DNA of 64,000 nucleotides from Xanthobacteraceae bacterium (GTDB lineage Bacteria; Pseudomonadota; Alphaproteobacteria; Rhizobiales; Xanthobacteraceae), in contig JAQGJU010000030.1 in NCBI GenBank assembly GCA_028290465.1, positions 1 to 64,000 on the forward strand, written 5' to 3'. The position numbers and the translations under genes are program-made. This document shows, piece by piece, positions 39,490 to 48,090 of this stretch (its first letter is position 1; every line of letters starts with the position of its first letter). The notes below the pieces were generated by a model. It worked only from the letters and a program-made list of their open reading frames with translations, was not told the origin of the DNA and made no database searches.

Positions 39490-40215
39490 TCAATACCGGC
39501 GGAGCAGGCTGACCAGTTTGCCCTGGATGCGCACGCGGTTGGGCGGCAGGATGCGGACCTCGTATGCGGTGTTGGCCGGCTCCAGCGCGATCGAGGCGCC
39601 GCGACGGCGGAAACGCTTCAGCGTCGCTTCTTCCTCGTCGATCAGCGCCACCACGATGTCGCCGGTATCGGCGGTGTCGGTCTTGCGGATCACGGCCGTG
39701 TCGCCGTCCAGAATGCCGGCGTCGATCATCGAATCGCCGCGCACTTCCAGCGCGAAATGATCGCCCGCGCCCAGCATGTCGGCCGGCATGTTGATGACAT
39801 GGCTCTTGCTCTGGATCGCCTCGATCGGTGTGCCGGCCGCGATCCGGCCCATCATCGGCACGGCAACCGGACGACCGCCATCGTCCTCGGAGGACGCGCG
39901 CACGCGTCCGAGATTGCCCTCGATGACGTTCGGCGTGAAGCCGCGGGCGCGTCCGCCCCCGCTCATGGCGCCGCCGATGCTGCTAATGCCATGCTGGACC
40001 GAATCCGGCAGCTTGATCACCTCGATGGCGCGCGCCCGGTTCGGCAGGCGGCGGATGAAGCCGCGCTCCTCAAGCGCCGTGATCAGCCGGTGAATGCCCG
40101 ACTTGGACCGCAGGTCGAGCGCATCTTTCATTTCGTCGAAGGACGGCGGGACGCCGGATTCCTTCAGCCGCTCATGAACGAAGCGCAAGAGTTCGAACTG
40201 CTTGCGAGTCAGCAT
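39490..40215 (-). CDS. lexA: LexA repressor
   Basis: SOS repressor and self-cleaving protease, 241 residues. The N-terminal winged helix-turn-helix starts [17 protein letters not shown]. The cleavage bond is Ala127-Gly128 in GRIAAGTP; the catalytic pair is Ser162 in GDSMIDAGI and Lys200 in EATLKRF. The linker (about residues 75-115) is longer than in E. coli, typical for Alphaproteobacteria. An SOS box lies in its own promoter at 40287-40301. Confidence 0.97.
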   Translation of the reverse strand: MLTRKQFELLRFVHERLKESGVPPSFDEMKDALDLRSKSGIHRLITALEERGFIRRLPNRARAIEVIKLPDSVQHGISSIGGAMSGGGRARGFTPNVIEGNLGRVRASSEDDGGRPVAVPMMGRIAAGTPIEAIQSKSHVINMPADMLGAGDHFALEVRGDSMIDAGILDGDTAVIRKTDTADTGDIVVALIDEEEATLKRFRRRGASIALEPANTAYEVRILPPNRVRIQGKLVSLLRRY

Positions 40216-40277
40216 CTGGCGGTTTCTCCCGGTCTACCGACAGACCTCGTAAGGCCGTCGAAACAAATCATGAACGA

Positions 40278-40306
40278 ACACTATCTGTTCCATGTGTGTT
40301 CCGCAA
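40278..40306 (-). promoter_or_regulatory. lexA promoter with SOS box
   Basis: On the minus strand -35 TTGCGG (40301-40306) and -10 TAGTGT (40278-40283) are 17 bases apart. The alphaproteobacterial LexA operator, read GTTC-N7-GTTC on the plus strand at 40287-40301, sits in the spacer. This gives LexA autoregulation and is the same geometry as the SOS promoter at 10748-10789. Confidence 0.8.
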
Positions 40307-40340
40307 CCCTTTAATTTCAAGTGAAGACTTCGAGCGGGCG

Positions 40341-41552
40341 CTACAAGGCCAGCTTAAGGATCGCGCACACTTCACCCGCTTTAGCCGCTGGCGCATGCGG
40401 GTTTCGCACGATCAGCGCGTCGGATTTGGCGAGCGACGACATCATCGAAGAATCTTGCGGACCGAGTGCCGTGGCTAACAGACTACCATCAGGGGCGCGG
40501 GCCAGGGTGGCGCGCATGTAATCGGCGCGCTCGTCATTGGCCGGCAGGTCGCGGCCGAGTCGGGCCGATTCGAGCGGCTGGATTTCGTCGCGCCGGCCGG
40601 CGAGGCGGCGGATCAGCGGCACCAGGAACAGCACCGCGCAGACATAGGATGACACCGGATTGCCGGGCAGGCCGAGCACCTGCAACTTGCCCAGCCGGCC
40701 ATGCATCATCGGCTTGCCGGGCCGCAGCGCGATCTTCCAGAACGACAGCGTCAGGCCTTCGGACGCCAGCGCCTGCTGGACGAGGTCGTAGTCGCCAACG
40801 GAAGCGCCGCCGGTCGTCACCAGTACGTCGACGTCGAGTTCGCGCGCGCGGCGCAGCGCCGCCACCGTGGCGTCCAACCGGTCCGGCACGACGCCGAGAT
40901 CTGTGACGTCGGCGCCTTCGTGACGGGCCAGCGCTGCGAGCGCGAAGCCGTTGGAATAGACGATCTCGCCGGGACCGGGCTCGGTGCCGGGCATCACCAA
41001 CTCGTCGCCGGTCGCCAGTATGGCGATGCGCGGCACACGATGCACGCCGAGGCGCGGATGGTTCATCGCGGCGGCGAGCCCAAGGTCGCGGTCGCTCAGC
41101 CGGCGCCCGGCGGGCAGCAGCACATCGCCCTTGGTGAAGTCGAGACCCCTGGCGCGCACATGCCGGCGCGGCGCCGACGGCGCATTGACGATGACGGTGT
41201 CGCCGTCGCGCTCGGTGTTTTCTTGAATCACGATGGTGTCGGCACCGGCCGGCAGCACGCCGCCGGTGAAAATCCGCGCCGCCTCGCCGGGGCCGACAAT
41301 GCCGGCCAGCGGCCGGCCGGCGGCGACTTCGCCGATCAGCGCAAGGCGGGCCGGCGTGGTCTTCACATCGGCGGCGCGCGCCGCATAGCCGTCCATCGCC
41401 GAGACGTCGTCGGGCGGCTGGGTGCGCAGCGCCACGAGGTCTAGCGCCAGCACGCGGCCATGGGCCTGCGCCAGCGGCGCATCCTCGGCCGGGAGCGGCT
41501 TGGCTTCGGCCAATACGCGCGCCAGGGCCTCGGCGACCGGCAACAGCGCCAT
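40341..41552 (-). CDS. moeA: Molybdopterin molybdotransferase
   Basis: Inserts molybdate into adenylylated molybdopterin to finish the molybdenum cofactor. The 403 residues follow the MoeA/gephyrin fold: QPPDDVSAMDGYAARAADV, FTGGVLPAGADTIVIQEN, the MPT-binding TTGGASVGDYDLVQ and GKPMMHGRLG, and the beta-rich domain IV at the C-terminus. It follows moaC with four bases between, and both follow the trp genes. Confidence 0.95.
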   Translation of the reverse strand: MALLPVAEALARVLAEAKPLPAEDAPLAQAHGRVLALDLVALRTQPPDDVSAMDGYAARAADVKTTPARLALIGEVAAGRPLAGIVGPGEAARIFTGGVLPAGADTIVIQENTERDGDTVIVNAPSAPRRHVRARGLDFTKGDVLLPAGRRLSDRDLGLAAAMNHPRLGVHRVPRIAILATGDELVMPGTEPGPGEIVYSNGFALAALARHEGADVTDLGVVPDRLDATVAALRRARELDVDVLVTTGGASVGDYDLVQQALASEGLTLSFWKIALRPGKPMMHGRLGKLQVLGLPGNPVSSYVCAVLFLVPLIRRLAGRRDEIQPLESARLGRDLPANDERADYMRATLARAPDGSLLATALGPQDSSMMSSLAKSDALIVRNPHAPAAKAGEVCAILKLAL

Positions 41553-41556
41553 CGGT

Positions 41557-42045
41557 TTATTCCTTCGCGGCGCGGTAATGGCCGGACTTGCCGCCCTGCT
41601 TTTCGACGAGATGAATGGCTTCGATCCGCATGCCGCGTTCGACCGCCTTGACCATGTCGTAGATCGTCAGGCACGCGACCGACACGGCGGTCAGTGCCTC
41701 CATCTCGACGCCGGTCGGTCCGGTGACTTTCACGCTGGCCCGCACCACGAGGCCGGGCAATTTACGGTCCGGCGCGATGTCGATCTCGACCTTGGACAGC
41801 GCCAGTGGATGACACAGCGGAATGAGTTCATGGGTGCGCTTCGCCGCCATGATGCCGGCGATGCGCGCGGCACCGAGCACGTCGCCCTTCTTGGCGTCGC
41901 CCTTGAGCACCAGATCGAGCGTGGCTTTGGTCATCACCACGCGGCCCTGCGCCACCGCGATGCGCGCGGTCGGGGTTTTGCCCGACACGTCGACCATGTG
42001 GGCTTCGCCGCTCTTGCCGATATGCGTCAGCTTCGGCTTTGCCAT
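41557..42045 (-). CDS. moaC: Cyclic pyranopterin monophosphate synthase
   Basis: Second step of molybdenum cofactor synthesis, producing cPMP. The 162 residues include [33 protein letters not shown] and the active-site [20 protein letters not shown] with the conserved Asp. Its ATG shares a base with the trpC stop (TAATG), so translation is coupled to the tryptophan genes. Confidence 0.96.
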   Translation of the reverse strand: MAKPKLTHIGKSGEAHMVDVSGKTPTARIAVAQGRVVMTKATLDLVLKGDAKKGDVLGAARIAGIMAAKRTHELIPLCHPLALSKVEIDIAPDRKLPGLVVRASVKVTGPTGVEMEALTAVSVACLTIYDMVKAVERGMRIEAIHLVEKQGGKSGHYRAAKE

Positions 42046-42878
42046 TAGACCCTCGCCGCGGCGCGTGGCGTATCGGTGCGCGTCAGTAGCGCCCGCGTGG
42101 CAGCCGCGATGTCGTCATGGCGCATCAGGCCTTCGCCGACTAGGAAGGTGGCGATGCCTACCTTGGCGAGGCGCGCCAGATCGTCCGGCGCCGACAGGCC
42201 GCTTTCGCCCACGACAATGCGCTCGCGCGGCACGCGCGGCGCCAATTGTTCGCTGGTCGCCAGCGACGTGGTGAGCGTCTTCAGATTGCGGTTGTTGATG
42301 CCGATCAGCTTTGAGCGCAGCTTCAGCGCGCGATCCAGTTCTTCGGCGTCATGCACTTCGACCAGCACGTCGAGGCCCTGCGCGATCGCGGTGTCTTCCA
42401 GTTCCTTGGCCAGCGTGTCGTCAAGCATCGCCATGATCAAGAGGATACAATCGGCGCCCCAGGCCCGCGCCTCGACCACCTGATACGGATCGATCATGAA
42501 ATCCTTGCGCAGCACCGGCAGATCGCAGGCGGCGCGGGCCGCGCGCAGATATTCTTCGGTGCCATCGAAGTCGACATCGGTCAGCACCGACAGGCAGGCG
42601 GCGCCGCCCTGTTCGTACGCCTTGGCATGCGCGGCCGGATCGAAGTCGGCCCGGAACGGCGCGCCGCCCTTGCGCTTGTTCGACGGCGAGGTTTTCTTGA
42701 TTTCGGTGATCAGCGCGTACCCGCCGGCCGCCAGACGTTGCTCGATGGCGCGGGCAAAGCCGCGCGCCGGCGGCTGCAGCATGGCCTGTATTTCCAGTTC
42801 CGCCAGCGAATGCGCGTGCCGCGCCGCCGCGATCTCTTCGCGCTTTCGGGGAGCCTTTTCGGTCAGATAGTCGGCCAT
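42045..42878 (-). CDS. trpC: Indole-3-glycerol phosphate synthase
   Basis: TIM-barrel enzyme closing the indole ring from CdRP. In 277 residues: [17 protein letters not shown] near the N-terminus with the catalytic Lys, [31 protein letters not shown] and [15 protein letters not shown]. The normal separate TrpC form (no TrpF fusion). It ends one base into moaC and begins one base after trpD. Confidence 0.96.
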   Translation of the reverse strand: MADYLTEKAPRKREEIAAARHAHSLAELEIQAMLQPPARGFARAIEQRLAAGGYALITEIKKTSPSNKRKGGAPFRADFDPAAHAKAYEQGGAACLSVLTDVDFDGTEEYLRAARAACDLPVLRKDFMIDPYQVVEARAWGADCILLIMAMLDDTLAKELEDTAIAQGLDVLVEVHDAEELDRALKLRSKLIGINNRNLKTLTTSLATSEQLAPRVPRERIVVGESGLSAPDDLARLAKVGIATFLVGEGLMRHDDIAAATRALLTRTDTPRAAARV

Positions 42879-42879
42879 C

Positions 42880-43905
42880 TCACTCGACCGTCATGTTCGA
42901 CACCGCGATCAGGCGGTCGAGGCGGCCTTCGGCTTCGCCGGAATCCACCGCCTTGGTGGCCAGCGCGGCCGCATCCTTGAGATTGTCGGCGCGGCCGGCA
43001 ACGATCAGCGCGGCGGCCGCGTTAAAGATCGCAACGTCGCGATACGGGCTCGGTTTGCCTTCAAGCACGCCCTTGAGTGCGATAGCGTTGGCTTCGGCGT
43101 CGCCGCCGCGCAGCGCCTCAGGCTTGATGCGCGGCAGACCGATATCCTCGGGCGAAATGTCGAAGGTCCGCACCTTGCCGTTTTCCAGCGCCGCCACATG
43201 GCTGATGCCGGACGTGGTGATCTCGTCGAGCCCGTCGGAGCCGTGCACGACCCAGACGCTGGTCGATCCGAGATTCTTCAATACTTGCGCCAGCGGCTCG
43301 ATCCATTGCCGGGAAAACACGCCGACCATCTGGCGCTTCACGCCGGCCGGGTTGGACAGCGGGCCCAGCAGATTGAAGATGGTGCGGGTGCCAAGTTCGA
43401 CGCGGGTCGGCCCGACATTCTTCATCGCCGGATGATGCGCCGGCGCGAACATGAAGCCGATTCCGGCGTCCGCAATGCAGCGCCCCACATCGTCCGGCGT
43501 CAGGTCGATTTTCACGCCGAGCGCGCCCAGCACGTCGGCGGCGCCGGAGCGCGACGACAGCGCGCGGTTGCCATGCTTGGCGACCGGCACGCCGGCGCCG
43601 GCGACAATGAACGCCGCGCAGGTCGAGATGTTGAACGAGCCGGAGGCGTCGCCGCCGGTGCCGACCACATCGATGGCGTCGGCCGGCGCCTTGACGCCAA
43701 GCATCTTGGCCCGCATCGCGCTCACCGCGCCGGTGATTTCGTCGATGGTCTCGCCGCGCACCCGCAACGCCATCAGCAGGCCACCCATCTGCGAGGGCGT
43801 CGCCTCGCCGGACATCATGCGGTCGAAGGCGTGCGCGGATTCCTCGCGCGTCAACGTTGCGCCGGTCGCCGCCTTGCCGATCAGCGCCTTGAAATCGTCG
43901 CTCAC
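42880..43905 (-). CDS. trpD: Anthranilate phosphoribosyltransferase
   Basis: Transfers phosphoribose from PRPP to anthranilate. The 341 residues include [20 protein letters not shown] (PRPP loop), [19 protein letters not shown] and [17 protein letters not shown]. The GTG start at 43905 overlaps the trpG stop by four bases. Confidence 0.96.
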   Translation of the reverse strand: MSDDFKALIGKAATGATLTREESAHAFDRMMSGEATPSQMGGLLMALRVRGETIDEITGAVSAMRAKMLGVKAPADAIDVVGTGGDASGSFNISTCAAFIVAGAGVPVAKHGNRALSSRSGAADVLGALGVKIDLTPDDVGRCIADAGIGFMFAPAHHPAMKNVGPTRVELGTRTIFNLLGPLSNPAGVKRQMVGVFSRQWIEPLAQVLKNLGSTSVWVVHGSDGLDEITTSGISHVAALENGKVRTFDISPEDIGLPRIKPEALRGGDAEANAIALKGVLEGKPSPYRDVAIFNAAAALIVAGRADNLKDAAALATKAVDSGEAEGRLDRLIAVSNMTVE

Positions 43906-44543
43906 GCACGCCTCCCCGTAACAGCCTTCGCCTGTGTCGATCCGGCGTCCTTGCGGCGTCCGGTGGCGGCATTCCAGGCCGCGGCGAGGTCGAGAAAATT
44001 TTTCAGGATCAGATGGCCGTGCTCGGATGCGATGCTTTCCGGATGGAATTGCACGCCATGCACCGGCAGGCTCGCATGGGCGAGGCCCATGATCAGATTG
44101 TCGGTTTCGGCGGTGACATGCAGCGCCGACGGCAGGCTGGCGCGCTCAACCACCAGCGAGTGATAACGCGTCGCCTGGAACGGCCCGTTGATGCCGTGAA
44201 ACACGCTGGCACCGCTATGCTGGATTTCGGCCGTCTTGCCATGGACCAAGTGCGGCGCGCGGATCACTTTGCCGCCGAACGCCTGGCCGATGGCCTGATG
44301 GCCGAGGCAGACGCCGAGCACGGGAATGGTCGGGGAGGCGGCCTCGATCAGGTCGAGGCAGATACCGGCTTCATTGGGCGTGCAGGGGCCGGGCGACAGC
44401 ACGATGGCGTCGGGATCGGCCGCTATCACGTCGGCCGCGCTGACCTTGTCGTTGCGATGGACAATGACGTCCGCCCCCAGCCCACCGAAATAGTGGAACA
44501 GGTTGAAGGTAAAGCTGTCGTAATTGTCGATCAGAACGATCAT
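43902..44543 (-). CDS. trpG: Anthranilate synthase glutamine amidotransferase subunit
   Basis: Glutaminase supplying ammonia to TrpE. A 213-residue class I amidotransferase with nucleophile Cys in [12 protein letters not shown] and the His-Glu pair in [26 protein letters not shown] at the N-terminus is diagnostic. It may also serve PabB. A 7-bp hairpin (44544-44550 with 44561-44567) touches its start codon, and no clear Shine-Dalgarno is seen. Confidence 0.96.
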   Translation of the reverse strand: MIVLIDNYDSFTFNLFHYFGGLGADVIVHRNDKVSAADVIAADPDAIVLSPGPCTPNEAGICLDLIEAASPTIPVLGVCLGHQAIGQAFGGKVIRAPHLVHGKTAEIQHSGASVFHGINGPFQATRYHSLVVERASLPSALHVTAETDNLIMGLAHASLPVHGVQFHPESIASEHGHLILKNFLDLAAAWNAATGRRKDAGSTQAKAVTGRRA

Positions 44544-44670
44544 GGCAGCCGATTTCTGAGGGCTGCCGGGGTCTTAGACGGGGGTCAGGCGGGGGTCAAG
44601 GGACGCCCGGCAGACCGCGAACCGGGCAAAAACAGCCCGGCTCGCGTCAGATCGGATAAAGCGCCGTCGA

Positions 44671-45174
44671 TTACGCGGCTTCGCGCATCTTGGCGTGTTG
44701 ATTCACGACGCTTTCGGCGAGGCCGCTCAGCAGCGCATCGGCGTTCTTCTCTTCCTTCAAGGTCTGGCCGAGAAGCCGCGCCGCCTTGGTGTGGCCGAGC
44801 AGTTCGGCCCACGATACCAGGGTGCCGTAGCGGCAGATTTCGTAGTGCTCGACGGCCTGGGCGGACGTGATGATGCCGGCATCGCGGACGATCTCGTCCT
44901 CGATCTCGCTCATGTGCTCCTTGGCTTCCTTGATGATGCCTTCGATCGCGTCGCACTTCTTGCCGCGCGGTTTCTCGTCGAGCAGTTCGAAGACCTGTTC
45001 GAGGCGCTCGACCTGGCCAAGGGTCTCGCCGCGGTGGACCTCGAGCATCTTCTTGAGCTTCGGCGTCTGCGCCTTTTTGACCATTCCGGGCAGCGCTTTC
45101 AGGATCTGCTTCTCGGCGTAGTAGATGTCCTTGAGCGTCTCCAGGAAAAGGTCGTCCATCGTTTCGACAGCCAT
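44671..45174 (-). CDS. DUF892 (YciE/YciF-type) ferritin-like stress protein
   Basis: A 167-residue four-helix-bundle protein of the DUF892 family. Conserved Glu/His residues for a di-metal site are visible in LFLETLKDIYYAEKQILKAL, EVHRGETLGQVERL, EIEDEIVRDAGI and AQAVEHYEICRYG. Relatives are induced by osmotic and other stress; the biochemical role is unsettled. GAGGAGG before the ATG is a very strong ribosome binding site. An EcfG-type promoter lies 30 bases upstream. It separates trpG from trpE. Confidence 0.92.
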   Translation of the reverse strand: MAVETMDDLFLETLKDIYYAEKQILKALPGMVKKAQTPKLKKMLEVHRGETLGQVERLEQVFELLDEKPRGKKCDAIEGIIKEAKEHMSEIEDEIVRDAGIITSAQAVEHYEICRYGTLVSWAELLGHTKAARLLGQTLKEEKNADALLSGLAESVVNQHAKMREAA

Positions 45175-45204
45175 GTGGTTCCTCCTCGTTGAATGTGGTC
45201 CGAT

Positions 45205-45229
45205 AACGAGTGAGTGACCTCACGGTTCC
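45205..45229 (-). promoter_or_regulatory. EcfG (general stress sigma factor) promoter
   Basis: On the minus strand GGAAC (45225-45229) and CGTT (45205-45208) are exactly 16 bases apart, the consensus of the alphaproteobacterial general stress sigma factor EcfG. Transcription would start near 45197, about 22 bases before the DUF892 ATG. Confidence 0.75.
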
Positions 45230-45280
45230 GTTGTGATGAAGGAATCCTATTGACGGCGCCGAGAATGTAAAAAGACAAAC

Positions 45281-45769
45281 TCAGGATTTATGGATCGGGT
45301 CGATCCATTTGACGTTTTCCGGCTTTTCGACCGGCTCGATGTCGAGATTGACCACGACCGCCTCGTTGTCGCTGCGCACCAGCACGCACTCCAGCACCTC
45401 GTCCGGGCTGGCGTTGATTTCCTGGTGCGGCACGTAGGGCGGTACGTAAATGAAATCGCCCGGTCCGGCCTCGGCGGTGAATTCGAGATTGTCGCCCCAG
45501 CGCATGCGGGCCTTGCCGCGCAGCACATAGATGACGCTTTCCAACGCGCCATGATGATGCGCGCCGGTCTTGGCATTGGGATGGATAGCGACGGTGCCGG
45601 CCCAGAGCTTCTGCGCGCCGACGCGGGCGAAATTGATCGCCGCCTTGCGGTCCATGCCGGCGGTCTGCGCGGTATTGGGGTCGAGCGAATTGCCAGGGAC
45701 GACGCGCACGCCGTCATGCTTCCAGCGTTCGGTATGATCGTGGTCGTGATGGTCGTGATCGTGCGACAT
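45281..45769 (-). CDS. Cupin-domain protein with His-rich N-terminus
   Basis: A 162-residue single-domain cupin. The first dozen residues are almost only His and Asp (MSHDHDHHDHDH), probably a metal-binding tail. Cupin motif 1 is GAHHHGALESVIYVLRGKA (about residues 69-87) and motif 2 is PGDFIYVPPYVPHQEIN (about 103-119), so the metal site looks intact. Substrate unknown. The ATG at 45769 has GAGGA upstream; the frame extends to 45853 but without support. Confidence 0.88.
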   Translation of the reverse strand: MSHDHDHHDHDHTERWKHDGVRVVPGNSLDPNTAQTAGMDRKAAINFARVGAQKLWAGTVAIHPNAKTGAHHHGALESVIYVLRGKARMRWGDNLEFTAEAGPGDFIYVPPYVPHQEINASPDEVLECVLVRSDNEAVVVNLDIEPVEKPENVKWIDPIHKS

Positions 45770-45897
45770 GACGTGTTCCTCGAGGTTCCGATTTGGCCGC
45801 GACGCTAACAACTCATAGCCCTCGCCGCAATCGCGCGGCGAAGTCGCATGCAAATCGGGTGTCGCGCAATTAGTTCGCTGTTATGATGTGCACCGTC

Positions 45898-46446
45898 ATG
45901 AGCACACCCGGATTCACGCTTTTCGATACAGAGATCGGCCGCTGCGGCATCGCCTGGGGCGCGCGGGGTATTGTCGGCGCATGTTTGCCCGAAGCCAGCG
46001 ACGACGTGGCGCGGGCGCGCTTTCGCCGGCGGTACCCTCACGCCGTGGAAACCACGCCGCCGGCCGAGATACGTCAGGTATGCGATGCCGTCGTGGCGCT
46101 GACGCGCGGCGAGCCGGTCGAGTTCACCGACGTGACGCTGGATATGGACGGTGTGCCGGACTTCAACCGGCAGGTCTATGATATCGCGCTGCGCATTCCT
46201 CCGGGCGCAACCTTGACCTATGGCGAGATCGCGACGCGTCTTGGCCAACCGGGCGCCGCGCAATCGGTCGGACAGGCGCTCGGACAAAATCCGTTCCCGC
46301 CGATTGTGCCGTGCCACCGCATCCTGATGGCCGGCGGCCGGATTGGCGGCTTTTCCGCGCCGGGCGGCATTGCGACCAAACGGCGGCTGCTGGCGATCGA
46401 GTCGGTGTTGGCCAAGGCCAGCGGCGATCAATTGACACTGATCTAG
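45898..46446 (+). CDS. ogt: Methylated-DNA--protein-cysteine methyltransferase
   Basis: Suicide repair protein that removes alkyl groups from O6-guanine. The 182 residues end in the MGMT domain with the acceptor Cys in PFPPIVPCHRILMAGGRIGGF and the DNA-binding helix GATLTYGEIATRLGQPGAAQSVGQAL. The N-terminal domain is short and there is no AraC/Ada part, so Ogt type. Start at 45898 or 45883; a TATGAT word at 45882-45887 resembles a -10 and would favour 45898. Confidence 0.9.
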   Translation: MSTPGFTLFDTEIGRCGIAWGARGIVGACLPEASDDVARARFRRRYPHAVETTPPAEIRQVCDAVVALTRGEPVEFTDVTLDMDGVPDFNRQVYDIALRIPPGATLTYGEIATRLGQPGAAQSVGQALGQNPFPPIVPCHRILMAGGRIGGFSAPGGIATKRRLLAIESVLAKASGDQLTLI

Positions 46447-46449
46447 AAA

Positions 46450-47964
46450 CTACTGTCCGCGCTTGGCCGCGCTGGCGAAGCGATGGGCTTCCTCGGCGGC
46501 GCGGAACAAGGCTTTCGCCTTGTTGATGCATTCCTGCTGTTCGGACGCCGGATCGGAATCGGCCACAATGCCGGCGCCGGCCTGCACATACATCTTGCCG
46601 TCCTTGACCAGAGCGGTGCGGAGCACGATGCAGGTGTCCATCTCGCCATCGGCCGTGAAGTAGCCGACCGAGCCGGCGTACAGCCCGCGCTTCTCGCGCT
46701 CCAATTCGTCGATGATCTGCATCGCTCGCACTTTCGGCGCGCCCGACACGGTGCCGGCCGGAAAACCGGCCGCGAGCGCATCGAGCGCGTCGTATTTCGG
46801 ATCCAACGCGCCTTCGACGTTGGACACGATATGCATCACCTGGCTGTAGCGCTCGACGAAGAACTTGTCGGTGACATTGACGGTGCCGATCCGCGCGACG
46901 CGACCGACATCGTTACGGCCGAGATCGAGCAGCATCAGATGTTCGGCGCGCTCCTTTGGGTCGGCGAGGAGTTCGTCCTCCAGCGCCTTGTCTTCATGCG
47001 GACTGGCGCCGCGCGGCCGTGTGCCGGCGATCGGCCGGATGGTGACGGTGCCGCCGCGCAGCCGGACCAGAATCTCCGGGCTGGAGCCCGCGACCGCAAA
47101 GCCGCCGAAGTCGAGGAAGAACAAAAACGGCGCCGGATTGACCCGGCGCAGCGCGCGGTACAGGGCGAACGGCGATAGGGCGAACGGCGCCTCGAAGCGC
47201 TGCGCCAGCACCACCTGGAAAATATCGCCGGCCGCGATGTATTCCTTCGCGGCGGCGACCATCTCGCGGTAATGCGCGGCCGAGGTGTTGGACGTCGGCA
47301 CGGTTTCGAGCGGACCGGCATGATCCTCGGCCGATTTGTCGAGCGGCCGGTCGAGCGCGTCGACCACCGCGTTCAGCCGCTCGGTGGCGCGGGCGTGCGC
47401 GGCCGTGGCCGATACGCCGGGCTCCGGCCATACCGGCGTGATGATCGTGATCGCATCGAGCACCGTGTCGAATACGATCACTAAAGTGGGGCGCACCAGG
47501 ATGGCGTCCGGAATGCCGATCGGGTCCGGATTGGGCGGCGGCAATTGCTCCATCTGCCGCACCAAGTCGTAGCCGAGATAACCGAACACGCCGGCCGCCA
47601 TCGGCGGCAGCGCGTCGGGCAGGGCGATGCGGCTCTCCGTGAGCAGCGTGCGCAGCGCATCGAGCGGCGGCTGCGTGCAGGGCGTGAAGGCGGAACCGGG
47701 CCGGCCCGGCGCGCGGTCGATTTCGGCTTGGCCGTCCCGGGTGCGCCACACCAGATCGGGATCGAGCCCGATGATCGAATAGCGGCCGCGATTGGCGCCG
47801 CCCTCAACCGATTCGAACAGGAAACTCATCGGCTTGCCGCCGGCGATCTTGAGAAACGCCGAAACCGGCGTTTCCAGGTCGGCGACCAGCGTGGTCCAGA
47901 CCACCTGCGGTTCGCCGCGCGAGTAGCGCGCGGTGAACGCGTCGACCGGTGGCTCGATCTGCAT
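46450..47964 (-). CDS. trpE: Anthranilate synthase component I
   Basis: Converts chorismate to anthranilate with ammonia from TrpG. The 504 residues contain the N-terminal tryptophan-binding area (LFESVEGGANRGRYSIIGL), and the catalytic segments IAGTRPRGASPHEDKALEDE, LMLLDLGRNDVGRV and FPAGTVSGAPKVRAMQIIDE. It is a separate trpE, not a trpEG fusion, and is parted from trpG by DUF892, cupin and ogt genes. No leader peptide rich in Trp codons was found upstream. Confidence 0.96.
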   Translation of the reverse strand: MQIEPPVDAFTARYSRGEPQVVWTTLVADLETPVSAFLKIAGGKPMSFLFESVEGGANRGRYSIIGLDPDLVWRTRDGQAEIDRAPGRPGSAFTPCTQPPLDALRTLLTESRIALPDALPPMAAGVFGYLGYDLVRQMEQLPPPNPDPIGIPDAILVRPTLVIVFDTVLDAITIITPVWPEPGVSATAAHARATERLNAVVDALDRPLDKSAEDHAGPLETVPTSNTSAAHYREMVAAAKEYIAAGDIFQVVLAQRFEAPFALSPFALYRALRRVNPAPFLFFLDFGGFAVAGSSPEILVRLRGGTVTIRPIAGTRPRGASPHEDKALEDELLADPKERAEHLMLLDLGRNDVGRVARIGTVNVTDKFFVERYSQVMHIVSNVEGALDPKYDALDALAAGFPAGTVSGAPKVRAMQIIDELEREKRGLYAGSVGYFTADGEMDTCIVLRTALVKDGKMYVQAGAGIVADSDPASEQQECINKAKALFRAAEEAHRFASAAKRGQ

Positions 47965-47984
47965 GGTTTCTGTCTCGGGCCGTG

Positions 47985-48087
47985 CTAGAGCGCGATGCGC
48001 TTGAGTTTAATCGTCATCGCGCTCTAGCCTTTTGTTTGGAGCATGATCTTTTCGGAAAACCGGTAACCACTTTTCCGGATCATGCTC
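47985..48087. repeat. Two-hairpin dispersed repeat, copy 2
   Basis: Same composite as at 33585-33685 in opposite orientation. One hairpin has 13-bp arms CTAGAGCGCGATG (47985-47997) and complement (48015-48027); then CCTTTTGTTTG; then the 49-base element with GAGCATGATC (48039-48048) and GATCATGCTC (48078-48087) arms around TTTTCGGAAAACCGG. It lies between the trpE start and the stop of the chaperone gene at 48091. Confidence 0.85.
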
Positions 48088-48090
48088 GCG

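Noticed and set aside
44622-44640. Hairpin CCGGGC/GCCCGG after the DUF892 gene as terminator
   Set aside because: Six-bp stem and no T-run on the minus strand after it.
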